From the NCBI RefSeq assembly GCF_029504695.1, contig NZ_JAQFIN010000005.1, positions 124,001-188,000 of the forward strand: 64,000 nucleotides of DNA, given 5' to 3'. Positions 8,144 to 17,976 of this stretch are shown in pieces; the first letter of the stretch is position 1, and each line of letters starts with the position of its first letter. Position numbers and translations under genes: made by a program. The notes beneath the pieces are model-generated. The model ran no database searches. It was not told where the DNA came from and saw only the letters and a list, made by a program, of their open reading frames with translations. This DNA is from Parabacteroides sp. PF5-6 (lineage in GTDB: Bacteria; Bacteroidota; Bacteroidia; Bacteroidales; Tannerellaceae).

Positions 8144-9277
8144 ATGAGAACAACCATTCTTTTATCCATCCTGTGTCTGTTCCTGGCTCAAGGAGAACTA
8201 AGGGCACAACAAAGTACTTCGCAAGCGGAAGTCTTGAAGACTGCTGTATTGGTGAACGATTATTTTATGAATAAATATGCCGATTACACCCAACCCTCGT
8301 ATGTCAACCGTTTCCGGCCGAGTAATATCTGGACGCGCGGGGTTTATTACGAAGGACTGATGGCGCTCTACCGCATTTATCCCCGGGAAGCGTATTACCG
8401 CTATGCCTATGACTGGGCGGATTTCCATAAGTGGGGCATGCGCAATGGCAATACCACCCGCAATGCCGACGATCAGTGTTGCGGACAGACCTATATCGAT
8501 CTCTACCGGATCAGCCCCGACTCTCCGGCGATGCTTCGGAATATCAAAGCCACGATGGATATGCTGGTCGGTACGCCCCAGGTGAACGACTGGACCTGGA
8601 TCGACGCCATCCAGATGGGGATGCCCGTACTGGCGAAGCTGGGACGGACGACAGGCGAAGAAGCCTATTATCATAAGATGTGGGAGATGTACCGGCATTC
8701 CCGGAATAGCGAAGGCGGAAAAGGGCTATACAATCCGGCGGACGGATTATGGTGGCGGGATGCCGACTTTGTGCCGCCCTACAAAGAACCGAATGGAGAA
8801 GATTGTTACTGGTCGCGTGGCAACGGTTGGGTTTATGCCGCTTTGGTGCGGGTGTTGGATGAAATCCCGGAAACGGAAACACACCGCAACGACTATATCG
8901 CCGACTTCCTTTCCATGAGTGTGGCATTGAAGAAATGTCAGCGTACGGATGGTTTCTGGAATGCCAGCCTGCACGATCCGGGAAATTACGGCGGCAAGGA
9001 AACGACGGGTACTTCGCTCTTCGTCTATGGCATGGCCTGGGGCATACGCCAAGGCCTATTGAACAAAGAAGAATACCTGCCCCTGGTCGAAAAAGCCTGG
9101 CATGCGCTGGTCAAGGATGCGGTGCATGCAAATGGTTTCCTGGGTTATGTGCAGGGAACGGGCAAGGAACCCAAAGACGGGCAACCGGTTACCTATACAA
9201 GTGTCCCGGACTTTGAGGACTATGGCGTCGGCTGTTTCCTCCTGGCGGCAACAGAGATCTATAAACTGGGACTTTAA
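8144..9277 (+). CDS. Secreted GH105 unsaturated rhamnogalacturonyl hydrolase
   Basis: A 377-residue (alpha/alpha)6-barrel protein with signal peptide MRTTILLSILCLFLAQG... ending near RAQQ. GH105/GH88 landmarks are visible: the aromatic-rich N-terminus, DDQCCGQTY, the likely catalytic Asp154 in WIDAIQMG, and SRGNGWVYAAL. The family hydrates the unsaturated uronic acid left at the non-reducing end by pectate or rhamnogalacturonan lyases. The ATG at 8144 is chosen because the hydrophobic signal peptide begins there; an in-frame TTG at 8123 overlaps the previous stop and adds unneeded residues. It is the last gene of the pectin set; the gene downstream is convergent. Confidence 0.88.
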   Translation: MRTTILLSILCLFLAQGELRAQQSTSQAEVLKTAVLVNDYFMNKYADYTQPSYVNRFRPSNIWTRGVYYEGLMALYRIYPREAYYRYAYDWADFHKWGMRNGNTTRNADDQCCGQTYIDLYRISPDSPAMLRNIKATMDMLVGTPQVNDWTWIDAIQMGMPVLAKLGRTTGEEAYYHKMWEMYRHSRNSEGGKGLYNPADGLWWRDADFVPPYKEPNGEDCYWSRGNGWVYAALVRVLDEIPETETHRNDYIADFLSMSVALKKCQRTDGFWNASLHDPGNYGGKETTGTSLFVYGMAWGIRQGLLNKEEYLPLVEKAWHALVKDAVHANGFLGYVQGTGKEPKDGQPVTYTSVPDFEDYGVGCFLLAATEIYKLGL

Positions 9278-9293
9278 GGAGTGAAATAGCTGA

Positions 9294-9647
9294 TCAGGGA
9301 AGCGCGATCTCTCGGATCGGATCCCAGAATACCTGGCGCCAGTTGACGATGCGGTCGTTGACGACCTGTATGCCTTCGGCTTCGAGCATACGTTGCATCT
9401 CATGGGAGGCGCCGAAGGCTTCTTTGCCGGAGAGTTGCCCCTGGCTGTTGACCACCCGATGGGCGGGGATCCCGTTCGAGGCGGAATCGCAGGAAGCCAT
9501 GATCTTGCCGACCAGGCGAGAGTGCATCGGATACCCGATCGCTTTGGCGATGGCGCCGTAGCTGGTGGCTCTGCCGTAAGGGACGGTCTCTACGATCTCA
9601 TAGATGGCCAGCCGGATAGCGTCTTTCTCCGAAGGGGTTATTGCCAT
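9294..9647 (-). CDS. Alkyltransferase-like (ATL) MGMT-family protein lacking the acceptor cysteine
   Basis: A 117-residue homologue of the C-terminal DNA-binding domain of O6-alkylguanine-DNA alkyltransferase, starting MAITPSEK. It has VPYGRATSYGAIA, the arginine-finger region SRLVGKIM and the active-site region PAHRVVNSQG. The acceptor Cys of PCHRV is Ala62, so it cannot take an alkyl group by the usual reaction. ATL proteins bind alkylated bases and hand them to nucleotide excision repair; that role is inferred from the family. The ATG at 9647 overlaps the last 10 bp of the TPR gene; an upstream in-frame ATG at 9698 would overlap it further and adds residues without family similarity. Confidence 0.85.
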   Translation of the reverse strand: MAITPSEKDAIRLAIYEIVETVPYGRATSYGAIAKAIGYPMHSRLVGKIMASCDSASNGIPAHRVVNSQGQLSGKEAFGASHEMQRMLEAEGIQVVNDRIVNWRQVFWDPIREIALP

Positions 9648-10615
9648 TGCAGCCAGTCGTTGAAAAGTTTGACTTTGGTGGAGTTCCTTCGGAGCCATTC
9701 CTCCGAACTATTGTTGAAGCTGTGGCTGATGTAATGGCAGAACGCATCGGTATAGGCTGCGGATGCCATCGCGGAAAAGAAAGGGATATAGAATTCCCAG
9801 TAGAGTCCGGCCTCTTTGTTTTTCTTTTGCTGATCGCCCAGATCGGTGAAGAAAGCGCCGGTGGTGCGGATAAAGATTTCCATATCGCCTATCCGGTCGA
9901 ATTCCAGGTTGTGGCGTGCAATCTCATTGAGAATCATATCCGTAGAAGAGAAAGGATCTTTCGGATCGAACTGACGGGCGGTGGCGTCGCTGAGTTGGAG
10001 TTGAATGGCATTGTAGGCCCATTCGGCCCGTTCGGTATCCGTTTCGATGAAAAGGAAATAATAGAGTGACAGCAGACTCTCCACCCGGCGGTTGAGATTC
10101 ATCATCGTACGTCCCAGGTTCAGGTGGCTTCCGCCATGCTGGGGGTTAAGGTCTAATGCGATAAGAAAAGCCTCTTTGGCCTCTTCGTATTCTTCCAGGT
10201 TACGGTAAGCCAAGCCGAGATTGTAATAAAGCAAATGAAATTCATCCTCTTTCTCTATGCCTTCGAGGAACACATCGATCGCCTCTTCGGTTTTTCCCAG
10301 ATCGTTCAGGCAGGATCCTTTGGTGTTGTAGGCCAGTATGGCGTATTTATCTCCCCGGTCGATAAGTTTGTCGCAGTATTCAATGGCTTCGTAATGAGCG
10401 CCTGTCTGCGCCAGGGAGATGGCCAGTTCATAGAGAACGATCTCTGCGTTCGGATCGATCGTCAGTGCCTGGCGGTAGAACGTGATGGCTTTTTCGTATG
10501 CTCCGGCATCATGATGTTCGATGCCCAGATGCACCAGGCTATCGATCGCTGTCTCTTGCCCCAGAAGAGGCAGGGATAAGCTTAGGAGGAGGAGGGGGAG
10601 GAGGAGAGGTTTCAT
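9638..10615 (-). CDS. Secreted TPR-repeat protein
   Basis: A 325-residue protein with a leucine-rich signal peptide (1-19) followed by at least four tetratricopeptide repeats over about residues 26-180, such as ALTIDPNAEIVLYELAISLA and NLGLAYRNLEEYEEAKEAFL. The C-terminal 140 residues are mostly helical without a recognised domain. TPRs mediate protein binding; the partner is unknown and the location is probably periplasmic. Its stop overlaps the ATL start, so the two are co-transcribed. Confidence 0.8.
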   Translation of the reverse strand: MKPLLLPLLLLSLSLPLLGQETAIDSLVHLGIEHHDAGAYEKAITFYRQALTIDPNAEIVLYELAISLAQTGAHYEAIEYCDKLIDRGDKYAILAYNTKGSCLNDLGKTEEAIDVFLEGIEKEDEFHLLYYNLGLAYRNLEEYEEAKEAFLIALDLNPQHGGSHLNLGRTMMNLNRRVESLLSLYYFLFIETDTERAEWAYNAIQLQLSDATARQFDPKDPFSSTDMILNEIARHNLEFDRIGDMEIFIRTTGAFFTDLGDQQKKNKEAGLYWEFYIPFFSAMASAAYTDAFCHYISHSFNNSSEEWLRRNSTKVKLFNDWLQWQ

Positions 10616-10627
10616 TTGAGAGTGGGG

Positions 10628-10776
10628 ATTTATAAGAACTCATAAGAATTCATAAGAGCTCATAGGAACTCATAAGAAAAAGAACTCACAGGAATTCATA
10701 AGAGCTCATAAGAAAAGGAACTCACAGAAATTCTTAGAACTCTTATGAGTTTCTATGAATTCCTATGAGTTCCTAA
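10628..10776. repeat. Decamer array forming a large hairpin between SecA and the TPR gene
   Basis: The spacer is built of 10-bp units such as GAACTCATAA, GAATTCATAA and GAGCTCATAG. About ten direct units are followed by inverted ones (ACTCTTATG, AGTTTCTATG, AATTCCTATG), so the right third can fold back on the left. It follows the secA stop and may end or attenuate its transcript. A shorter relative (CTAGGACTCC units) lies at 50514-50551. Confidence 0.75.
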
Positions 10777-10782
10777 ACTCTT

Positions 10783-13700
10783 TTACAACCCTTGCCCATG
10801 GCAAGATTTATACTTCTTCCCGCTTCCGCAAGGACAGGGATCATTCCGGCCGACTTTCTTCTCGGCACGTATCGGCGCTGTCTTTTGCTGCGAACGAACC
10901 GACTGCATCGCTTCCGCGTTCGGATTGTATTCGGGCGCGTTGGTGGCGCCGACCTCTGCCTTTTCCGTGCGGTAACGGCTCATGTCCTGGCGACGCTCGG
11001 GCGCAGCCTGCTGCACGGCAATGCGGCGTGAGGCGGCAGCGGCAGCCTGCTGTTGCTGGGCGGCGGCAGAAGGTTGCTCTTCGCGTACCGGGAGCTGTCC
11101 GCGCATCAGGATGGCGGCTGTCTTCCGGTTCATCGCATCGACCATGTTCTTGAACAGGTTGTACGATTCAAGCTTGTAGATCAACAGCGGATCTTTATTC
11201 TCGTAGCTCGCGTTCTGTACCGAGTGGCGCAGTTCGTCCATCTCGCGCAGATGCTCTTTCCACGATTCGTCGATCGTATGCAGGGTGATTGATTTCTGGA
11301 AAGCTTTGGCGATCGCTTTACTTTCCGTATCGTACGCCTCTTTCAGGTTCGACTGGATGTTGTACATCCGCTTGCCGTCGGTGATCGGGATCAGGATATT
11401 CTCATACTGCGCACCCTGATTTTCATACACATGCTTGATCACCGGGTTGGCCACCTGTACCAGGCGTTCCATCCGGCGTTTGAAGGTTTTCAGGACTTCT
11501 TCGAATAGTTTTTCGATCAGTTCCGGCGCTCTCATACTCTTGAATGTCTCTTCGTCGAAAGGCGACTCGATGGCGAAAGAGCGGAAGAGCTCCAGTTTGA
11601 AGCCTTCGTAATCGTGTACGTCGGCATGTTGCTCTACGATATTCGTCGTCGTATCGTAGATGGTATTCAAGACGTCGAGTCCGATACGCTCACCCATCAG
11701 GGCATGCCGGCGGCGGGTATAGATCACGTTACGTTGCGAGTTCATCACGTCGTCGTATTCCAACAGGCGCTTACGGATACCGAAGTTGTTTTCTTCCACC
11801 TTCTTCTGTGCCCGTTCAACAGACTTGCTCAGCATATTGTGTTCCAATACTTCCCCTTCCTGGAAGCCCATCCGGTCCATCAGGCCGGCGATCTTTTCGG
11901 AGGCGAACAGACGCATCAGATCATCTTCCAATGAAACGAAGAAGACCGAAGAACCCGGGTCTCCCTGACGTCCGGCACGTCCGCGCAACTGGCGGTCGAC
12001 ACGCCGGCTTTCATGCCGTTCGGTACCCAGGATCGCCAAACCGCCTGCCGCTTTCACTTCGGCGGAGAGCTTGATGTCGGTACCACGACCCGCCATATTG
12101 GTCGCGATCGTAACCATTCCTTTCTGTCCGGCCTGGGCCACGATCTCGGCTTCCCGCTGGTGCAGCTTCGCATTCAATACATTATGGGAGATCTTACGCA
12201 TATTAAGCATACGACTCAATAACTCGGAGATCTCGACCGAAGTAGTACCGACCAGTACCGGGCGTCCGGCTTCTACCAATTCGCTGATCTCTTCGATCAC
12301 CGCGTTGTACTTCTCGCGCTTGGTCTTGTAGATCCGGTCGTTCATATCCTTACGGGCGATCGGGCGGTTGGTCGGGATCACGACCACATCCAGTTTGTAG
12401 ATGTCCCAAAGTTCGCCTGCTTCCGTCTCTGCCGTACCGGTCATCCCGGAGAGTTTGTGGTACATACGGAAGTAGTTCTGCAGGGTAATGGTCGCGAATG
12501 TCTGGGTTGCCGCTTCCACTTTCACCCGTTCTTTGGCTTCGATCGCCTGGTGCAAGCCGTCGGAATAACGGCGGCCGTCCATGATACGTCCGGTCTGCTC
12601 GTCGACGATCATCACCTTATTGTCCATCACCACATATTCATCGTCTTTCTCAAACAAGGTATAGGCTTTCAATAATTGGTTGATCGTATGTACACGTTCG
12701 CTCTTGACGGAGTAGTTCGCCAGGATCTCGTCTTTCTTGGCTTGTACTTCTTCTTCTGTTCCCTGGATATTATCCAGTTGGGAGAGTTCGGCAGCGATAT
12801 CGGGCAAGACGAAGAACTGCGGGTCGTCGGACTTACCGGTCAACAGGTCGATCCCTTTGTCGGTCAGTTCGATACTGTTCACCTTCTCGTCGATCACAAA
12901 ATACAGATCATCCGTTACCAGATGCATATTTCGCATATTCTCCGCCATATAGAGCGCTTCGGTCTTCAGCATCTGGGTCTTCACGCCCGGTTCGCTGAGG
13001 AACTTGATCAAGGCTTTGTTGCGCGGATACCCTTTGAAAGAGCGATAGAGTAGGAGGGCACCCTCTTCTTGTACTTTCGGATCGTCGCTTGCCATCTTCT
13101 GTTTGGCTTCGATCAAGAGTTTGGAAGTCAGGTTCTTTTGTGCGTTGACCACCACTTCCACATTCGGGCGGAATTGTTCGAACAACTGTTCTTCGCCTCG
13201 TGGGATCGGTCCGGAGATGATCAATGGCGTACGGGCATCGTCGATCAATACGGAGTCGACCTCATCGACAATCGCGTAATTGTGTTTGCGTTGCACTAGA
13301 TCGTTCGGGCTGATCGCCATATTATCACGCAAGTAGTCGAAACCGAATTCGTTGTTTGTTCCGAAGGTAATGTCGGCATTGTAAGCCGCGCGGCGGGCAT
13401 CGGAGTTCGGTTGATGCTTATCGATACAGTCGACAGACAGTCCGTGGAACATATATAACGGTCCCATCCACTCCGAGTCACGCTTGGAGAGGTAGTCGTT
13501 CACCGTTACCACATGCACCCCGTTGCGTGTCAACGCGTTGAGGAATACCGGCAGGGTCGCCACCAGGGTTTTTCCTTCCCCTGTCGCCATTTCGGCAATC
13601 TTTCCTTTATGCAAGACGACACCCCCGAAGAGCTGCACATCGTAATGTACCATATCCCAGTGGATCTCGTTCCCACCGGCCGTCCAGTGGTTGAGGTAGA

Positions 13701-14157
13701 TCGCTTTGTCGCCTTCGATACGCACGAAATCGTGCTTGGCCGCCAGGTCGCGGTCGAAATCATTGGCGGTAACCACCGTCTCTTCGTTTTCTTTGAAGCG
13801 GCGGGCGGTATCTTTGACAATCGAGAAGGCTTCGGGCAATACCTCTTCGAGGATCTCTTCCATCTTCTCGGTGATCTCTTTTTCGATCTTATCGACTTCG
13901 GCCCAGATCGCTTCCCGTTCTTCGAGTTCTTTGTCGTCGATGCCTTCGCGCAGTTTGGCTACCTGTGCCCGTTCGTCGGCTACATAGTCCTGTATGCGTT
14001 GTTTGATCTGGTCGGTACGCGCACGCAGCTCATCATTGCTGAGTACTTCGATCGACGGGTAAACGGCTTGTATCTTTTTCACATAGGGAGTGATCTCTTT
14101 CAAGTCCCTCTGCGACTTATTGCCGAATAGCTTGGTCATGAATTCATTAAAGCCCAT
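10783..14157 (-). CDS. secA: Protein translocase ATPase SecA
   Basis: A 1124-residue SecA, longer than the E. coli protein (about 900) as in other Bacteroidota. It has the Walker A region [12 protein letters not shown], the DEAD-type box [21 protein letters not shown], the preprotein cross-linking domain, the second nucleotide-binding fold with [10 protein letters not shown], a helical scaffold, a Gln/Ala-rich linker and the C-terminal SEC-C zinc finger [13 protein letters not shown]. SecA drives preproteins through SecYEG at the inner membrane. It has its own 177-bp upstream spacer, made largely of heptamer repeats, and no partner gene beside it. Confidence 0.97.
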   Translation of the reverse strand: MGFNEFMTKLFGNKSQRDLKEITPYVKKIQAVYPSIEVLSNDELRARTDQIKQRIQDYVADERAQVAKLREGIDDKELEEREAIWAEVDKIEKEITEKMEEILEEVLPEAFSIVKDTARRFKENEETVVTANDFDRDLAAKHDFVRIEGDKAIYLNHWTAGGNEIHWDMVHYDVQLFGGVVLHKGKIAEMATGEGKTLVATLPVFLNALTRNGVHVVTVNDYLSKRDSEWMGPLYMFHGLSVDCIDKHQPNSDARRAAYNADITFGTNNEFGFDYLRDNMAISPNDLVQRKHNYAIVDEVDSVLIDDARTPLIISGPIPRGEEQLFEQFRPNVEVVVNAQKNLTSKLLIEAKQKMASDDPKVQEEGALLLYRSFKGYPRNKALIKFLSEPGVKTQMLKTEALYMAENMRNMHLVTDDLYFVIDEKVNSIELTDKGIDLLTGKSDDPQFFVLPDIAAELSQLDNIQGTEEEVQAKKDEILANYSVKSERVHTINQLLKAYTLFEKDDEYVVMDNKVMIVDEQTGRIMDGRRYSDGLHQAIEAKERVKVEAATQTFATITLQNYFRMYHKLSGMTGTAETEAGELWDIYKLDVVVIPTNRPIARKDMNDRIYKTKREKYNAVIEEISELVEAGRPVLVGTTSVEISELLSRMLNMRKISHNVLNAKLHQREAEIVAQAGQKGMVTIATNMAGRGTDIKLSAEVKAAGGLAILGTERHESRRVDRQLRGRAGRQGDPGSSVFFVSLEDDLMRLFASEKIAGLMDRMGFQEGEVLEHNMLSKSVERAQKKVEENNFGIRKRLLEYDDVMNSQRNVIYTRRRHALMGERIGLDVLNTIYDTTTNIVEQHADVHDYEGFKLELFRSFAIESPFDEETFKSMRAPELIEKLFEEVLKTFKRRMERLVQVANPVIKHVYENQGAQYENILIPITDGKRMYNIQSNLKEAYDTESKAIAKAFQKSITLHTIDESWKEHLREMDELRHSVQNASYENKDPLLIYKLESYNLFKNMVDAMNRKTAAILMRGQLPVREEQPSAAAQQQQAAAAASRRIAVQQAAPERRQDMSRYRTEKAEVGATNAPEYNPNAEAMQSVRSQQKTAPIRAEKKVGRNDPCPCGSGKKYKSCHGQGL

Positions 14158-14171
14158 AGTTCTTATTTTAA

Positions 14172-14356
14172 TTGATAATTGATAATTGCTTTACGCTTTG
14201 CTAAGCGACCTTTGGTTGACAATTGACAATTAATAGTGTCAATGCGCAATTCGTGCAATTATCGTTCGTTAATATTCTGAAATATAAGGAGTACTGTGTT
14301 TGGCCTTCGCCTCTTCGCTGTGGACATTTAATTGTCAATTGTCAATTGTCAATTCG
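14172..14356. repeat. AATTGAT/AATTGAC heptamer arrays upstream of secA
   Basis: Two heptamer clusters (about 14172-14232 and 14330-14356) in opposite orientation can pair. The right cluster overlaps the end of the pseudo-phosphatase gene and encodes its last residues ELTIDN and its stop. No clear -7 element was found for secA here. Confidence 0.7.
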
Positions 14357-15924
14357 AAAAGCGGCAGCTTTTCGCTCGCGTTCGGTGGCCGGATACGCAG
14401 GACATGCGTCACGGAAGGAGCAATCTCGGTTGCTTTGACTTCGCGGTAGATTTTTTGTGGTTTCACGCCGTTGCCCATAAAGATCAAGGGGGTGATCACG
14501 GCATTGTTGCGGATTACTTTGACTTTTTCGCCCGGATTGTCGAAATTGATTTTCCAGCCGGGTTGCAGTTCGATGATCAGATCGCCCCGTCCCAGATGGT
14601 GTGTACCCTGGCGGAACTTGGCGGTCCCTTCGTTCCAGTCGCCGGTCAATAAGGAATGGTCGGTGGTGACTAACTGTACGCCACTGAATTCCTGCACGAA
14701 CGCGGCTGCTTTCTCCTGAATCGCTGTCAGGTCGATCTTCGCGTTTTCGATCGCTTTGCGGTTGAGGAAGATCTGGTTGTTATAATAACCGGTTACCCAG
14801 TTCTGATCCTGGCCGTAGATGGCCATCAGGTACATATTCAACAAGGCAATGCAACGTTTCGGATGAAACTCTCCGCCACCCAGGGGCAATCCTTCGGGAT
14901 ACTCCTCTTCGCTACGGAAATAACCGGTTCCGGTAAAGACAATCAAGGTGTTCTTCAATCCGACCTTCTTATCCACCGCATCTAATAGTTCTTCGAGATC
15001 CTTATCCAATTGATAATACAGATCCTGGATTTCCCGGTTGTATTCCTTGTTCATCAACGGACGGTAATTGCCGGCATAATACGTAACCGCCAGCATATCC
15101 GGGCAGGAGCGCGTGCCGAATGCGGCATATTCGAGGAATTGCTTGGCCAACCGGTTGATTTCTTTATTGATAAAAGGAGAGGTCTTCAGGCTGAGGTACA
15201 CATTCGCCGTTTTCTCGCTGAACGTGTATTTGAAAGGCAATTCATCCAGTACGTAAGGAAAAGCATTGTAACGTTCCAGCGGCAGACTGGGTGTCCAGGT
15301 CATGGTTGCCAGGCGGGCGGACAGGGCTTCCGCACCGTTATTGTAGCGGTCGATATACCAGGGAACCCCTTTGTAATAGGTCGTTGTTGCCCATTTCCCG
15401 TTGTAGTTGTCCATCCAGAAGGCACCGTTTGCCGCATGTCCGGCAGACAGAATGGCAGCCTCCGCGTCAGGGGCAATGGCAAAAACATCGCTCCGTCCTT
15501 TGGAGGCGATCTTCAGTTCATCACCGATCGTGGAGCTGATCAATGCTTTGGGTGAATAGTTTTGCGGGGTGTAATTGCCCAGAAATTCCGGGTCGTTCAG
15601 TATGGAAACTTCCCTTTCTTTATCAAAATCATAGATGTTATTGCCGTGAACGCCATGAAAGGCGGGATTGGAGCCGGTAAAAAGGGTAGCAAACGCGCTC
15701 GCCTGGTCGATATCCGAGAATTCAAAGCGGATGTTCTGATACATCAGCCCTTCGTTCATCAGGCGCTTGAAGCCCCGTTCGCCGAACGTATTGTAGAAAT
15801 ATTCGATATAATCGCCCCGCAGTTGGTCGACCGTGATACACACCACCAGTTTGGGAACCTCTTGTTGGGCGCCCAGATTGGTGACTGCCAAAAGCATGAT
15901 AAGCGACGATAATATCTTTTTCAT
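14335..15924 (-). CDS. PafA/nucleotide-pyrophosphatase-family protein with lost metal site (probable pseudo-phosphatase)
   Basis: A 529-residue secreted protein with a signal peptide (about 1-19) and the alkaline phosphatase superfamily fold most like PafA. The first metal Asp (D33 in VDQLRGD) and the nucleophile position (T80 in ATLFTGSNP) are kept. The other metal ligands look lost. Aligning LAVTYYAGNYRPL to PafA LAISFSSTDYVGH gives D to N and H to L. Aligning IVFTGTGYF to FLTADHGA gives DH to TG. The late His before PLIFMG is Ile. The PafA Lys/Arg pair is DAE (153-155). The protein therefore probably binds rather than hydrolyses a phosphate ester. Its start overlaps the end of the DUF4105 gene by 4 bp. 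Confidence 0.75.
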   Translation of the reverse strand: MKKILSSLIMLLAVTNLGAQQEVPKLVVCITVDQLRGDYIEYFYNTFGERGFKRLMNEGLMYQNIRFEFSDIDQASAFATLFTGSNPAFHGVHGNNIYDFDKEREVSILNDPEFLGNYTPQNYSPKALISSTIGDELKIASKGRSDVFAIAPDAEAAILSAGHAANGAFWMDNYNGKWATTTYYKGVPWYIDRYNNGAEALSARLATMTWTPSLPLERYNAFPYVLDELPFKYTFSEKTANVYLSLKTSPFINKEINRLAKQFLEYAAFGTRSCPDMLAVTYYAGNYRPLMNKEYNREIQDLYYQLDKDLEELLDAVDKKVGLKNTLIVFTGTGYFRSEEEYPEGLPLGGGEFHPKRCIALLNMYLMAIYGQDQNWVTGYYNNQIFLNRKAIENAKIDLTAIQEKAAAFVQEFSGVQLVTTDHSLLTGDWNEGTAKFRQGTHHLGRGDLIIELQPGWKINFDNPGEKVKVIRNNAVITPLIFMGNGVKPQKIYREVKATEIAPSVTHVLRIRPPNASEKLPLFELTIDN

Positions 15925-17105
15925 TTATTCTTCTTATAACAATATACGTGCCACCCTGAACGGAATGCCAATGTGGCAATCAACGGAATAAACGCCGCGT
16001 TCATTTGCTGGGGGATAATAAACCAACCGGCCAGCAAGAGCAAAAGCGTCGCAAAGTTAATAAAATGATAGCAATATGCCGCTTTCTTCGCCTTTTTTAG
16101 CGCAAACAAAACGACCCCGATCAGGTGGAAGGGATGCAGCCAGACGACCGACCAGTTGGGCCAGATCGCCGGGTGCTCGGAAATGAAGCAGAGAAAGAAC
16201 AGGACACAGCCTGCGATTCCGGCGATGGAGAACAAGAGGATATCGATGCCGCGGAACGTCTTTCCCTTTTTTAATCCACAGAATGATAGGGCGATAACGA
16301 TCAAAAATAAAAGCCATCCGCATACCACCGGCGTAAAGACCGTGTCCCAGATCGCTGGCGCTTCGTCGTCCTCGATCGCTTTGATGACATTCGTCTCGGC
16401 AATCAACGGATATTCTTCGCCTTCCGATGTATAGACAGTCGCCTCGCCCAGTTCCTGTTTGACATATTCCGGCAGGAACATCATCTCGGCCGGCGTGATC
16501 GGTCGGTCGGTCGCACTACCCAATGCCAGGTCGATGCCGAAAGTTAGCCAGCGGTGCGCATCCGTACAGTCGTGTACCAACTCGCGGAACGTCTTCGGAT
16601 GCGGCGGGTTATGATAAATCAGTTCTCCTTCGATCGAACGTTCGATCATCGCCGGCAGGCGGGTGGCGCAGTTGTCGTAAAAGAAGTTATAGCGGTAGAC
16701 CCGGTTCTTGGGTTGGGCGTTCAACATCAAAGCGGTATACAATGCGTTTTTGTCTGTCGCGTTCAGGTTCAATACCTGTTCGGTCACATCACTTCCCCGC
16801 ATCTGGTATTCGGCAATATAAGAAATATACCTATTCACCCCCAGGATATAATCGGTATGCCCCAAGGCAAAGCGCAAGATAAAGTTGGGTTTGGAGAAAT
16901 CAAAGATACCGTAATTAAACACCATATCGTAATCAAATGCCGGATCATAAACCCGGAAGGCTGCATGCCCGAAAACCGTAAACACTGCTTCGTCATGCGG
17001 CGCGCTGGTCAATATACTGATCTTTGCTTCTTCGCTCAATTGCCATTGTGCTTTCAGGGGAAACAAAACGGTCCACAACAGGCACAATACAAGTATTTTC
17101 TTCAT
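15921..17105 (-). CDS. DUF4105 membrane protein
   Basis: A 394-residue protein with a signal peptide (ending near KAQ), an N-terminal DUF4105 domain (about 22-210) and four or five membrane helices in the C-terminal 160 residues. DUF4105 has NlpC/P60-like papain-fold features; visible candidates are His in FGHAAFRVYD and Cys in FYDNCATRLP, which could be a catalytic pair. No reaction is established. The ATGA overlap with the pseudo-phosphatase gene implies coupled expression and perhaps a joint envelope function. Confidence 0.78.
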   Translation of the reverse strand: MKKILVLCLLWTVLFPLKAQWQLSEEAKISILTSAPHDEAVFTVFGHAAFRVYDPAFDYDMVFNYGIFDFSKPNFILRFALGHTDYILGVNRYISYIAEYQMRGSDVTEQVLNLNATDKNALYTALMLNAQPKNRVYRYNFFYDNCATRLPAMIERSIEGELIYHNPPHPKTFRELVHDCTDAHRWLTFGIDLALGSATDRPITPAEMMFLPEYVKQELGEATVYTSEGEEYPLIAETNVIKAIEDDEAPAIWDTVFTPVVCGWLLFLIVIALSFCGLKKGKTFRGIDILLFSIAGIAGCVLFFLCFISEHPAIWPNWSVVWLHPFHLIGVVLFALKKAKKAAYCYHFINFATLLLLLAGWFIIPQQMNAAFIPLIATLAFRSGWHVYCYKKNK

Positions 17106-17133
17106 GGTTTTCTATTAAAATCAATGAACAGTG

Positions 17134-17141
17134 CAAAGGTA
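17134..17141 (-). promoter_or_regulatory. -7 element for the DUF4105/pseudo-phosphatase operon
   Basis: TACCTTTG on the minus strand matches TAnnTTTG, 29 bp before the start at 17105. No clear -33 element. Confidence 0.5.
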
Positions 17142-17167
17142 GTGAGTATTTTAAATTTCCCCGGGGA

Positions 17168-17189
17168 ATCACCCCAGAAAGTTGTGAAA
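17168..17189 (+). repeat. Left 22-bp direct repeat flanking a low-GC islet
   Basis: ATCACCCCAGAAAGTTGTGA... recurs at 19810-19831 in the same orientation with 20 of 22 bases identical. Between them lies a visibly A+T-richer segment. The stretch from 17190 to 17666 has no gene I can support; a 62-codon reading frame at 17237-17425 has no start context or similarity. Confidence 0.6.
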
Positions 17190-17666
17190 TGTTATTCTGT
17201 GACAATATAATATGTTAAAAAACGTTTCTATATATAGTGCTAGCTCATACTATATGTAGTACGGCGTCACACTATAGCTCGTACGCGTGCATACTACCTA
17301 TAGGAGTTTGCAATATGTCAAATCGCATTTCCATAAGATTTTCAACGCCTCAAATAATACTTAGCGTTATTACTATCATAGCCAATATAAGATTTATCAT
17401 AAGCATAAGAGCATTTTTTATTTGAATTGATAATAATTCGACCAAGAATATACATTTGACAGCAAATTGGCGATCTCTGATGTCGTTTTGCAATATATTT
17501 ATCGTCAATGCATTTTTATTTGCTACAAAACAAAATATCAATCATTTTAAATCGTTATTTTTGAATTGACAAAAAGATTGAGCGGTTATGATTTATTAAC
17601 AAAAACAAATTGGCTGTATTTATTGGGTCATTTATATTCGGCAAGTGTTAACTTAAAAAAATAAAT

Positions 17667-17897
17667 ATGAAAAAGAAAGTTGTATTCACTATGGTTATTT
17701 TGTTATTTATGCAATATTGCGTAAGTGTTATTGCGAGTAATCCTCCAACGCCTCCTCCTCCTCCTGGGCCATCTGCAACATGTTCATGGGAGAAAACAAG
17801 TTGTCCTGGACTTTTTGGCACTTCCCGAGAGATATGCGTAACAAGCGGGAATGGGAATAGTTGTTCATGTGGGGAAGTTACGAGGAATTGCAAGTAG
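17667..17897 (+). CDS. Small secreted six-cysteine peptide
   Basis: A 76-residue protein: signal peptide (about 1-24), a proline run (PPTPPPPPGP, 26-35) and a C-terminal 38 residues with six cysteines at 39, 46, 57, 66, 68 and 75. Six cysteines in so short an exported peptide suggest three disulfides. It resembles in size and setting the NVEALA-type peptides of Bacteroides, which also sit beside 6-bladed beta-propeller lipoproteins, but the NVEALA motif itself is absent. It opens a low-GC cluster with a split thioredoxin-like protein and a propeller. Function unknown; signal, toxin or sensed peptide are all possible. Confidence 0.65.
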   Translation: MKKKVVFTMVILLFMQYCVSVIASNPPTPPPPPGPSATCSWEKTSCPGLFGTSREICVTSGNGNSCSCGEVTRNCK

Positions 17898-17976
17898 TAA
17901 ACAATAATTATCAACCCATTTAGCAATTAGTAATGATGTAATAGATTATACTATTGCATCATTATTTTGTGAAATT

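Noticed and set aside
12676-14130. Long plus-strand frames opposite secA
   Set aside because: Antisense shadows of a strongly conserved gene; composition follows secA codons.
17237-17425. 62-codon reading frame in the islet leader
   Set aside because: Low-complexity hydrophobic frame in A+T-rich DNA without similarity or a start context.
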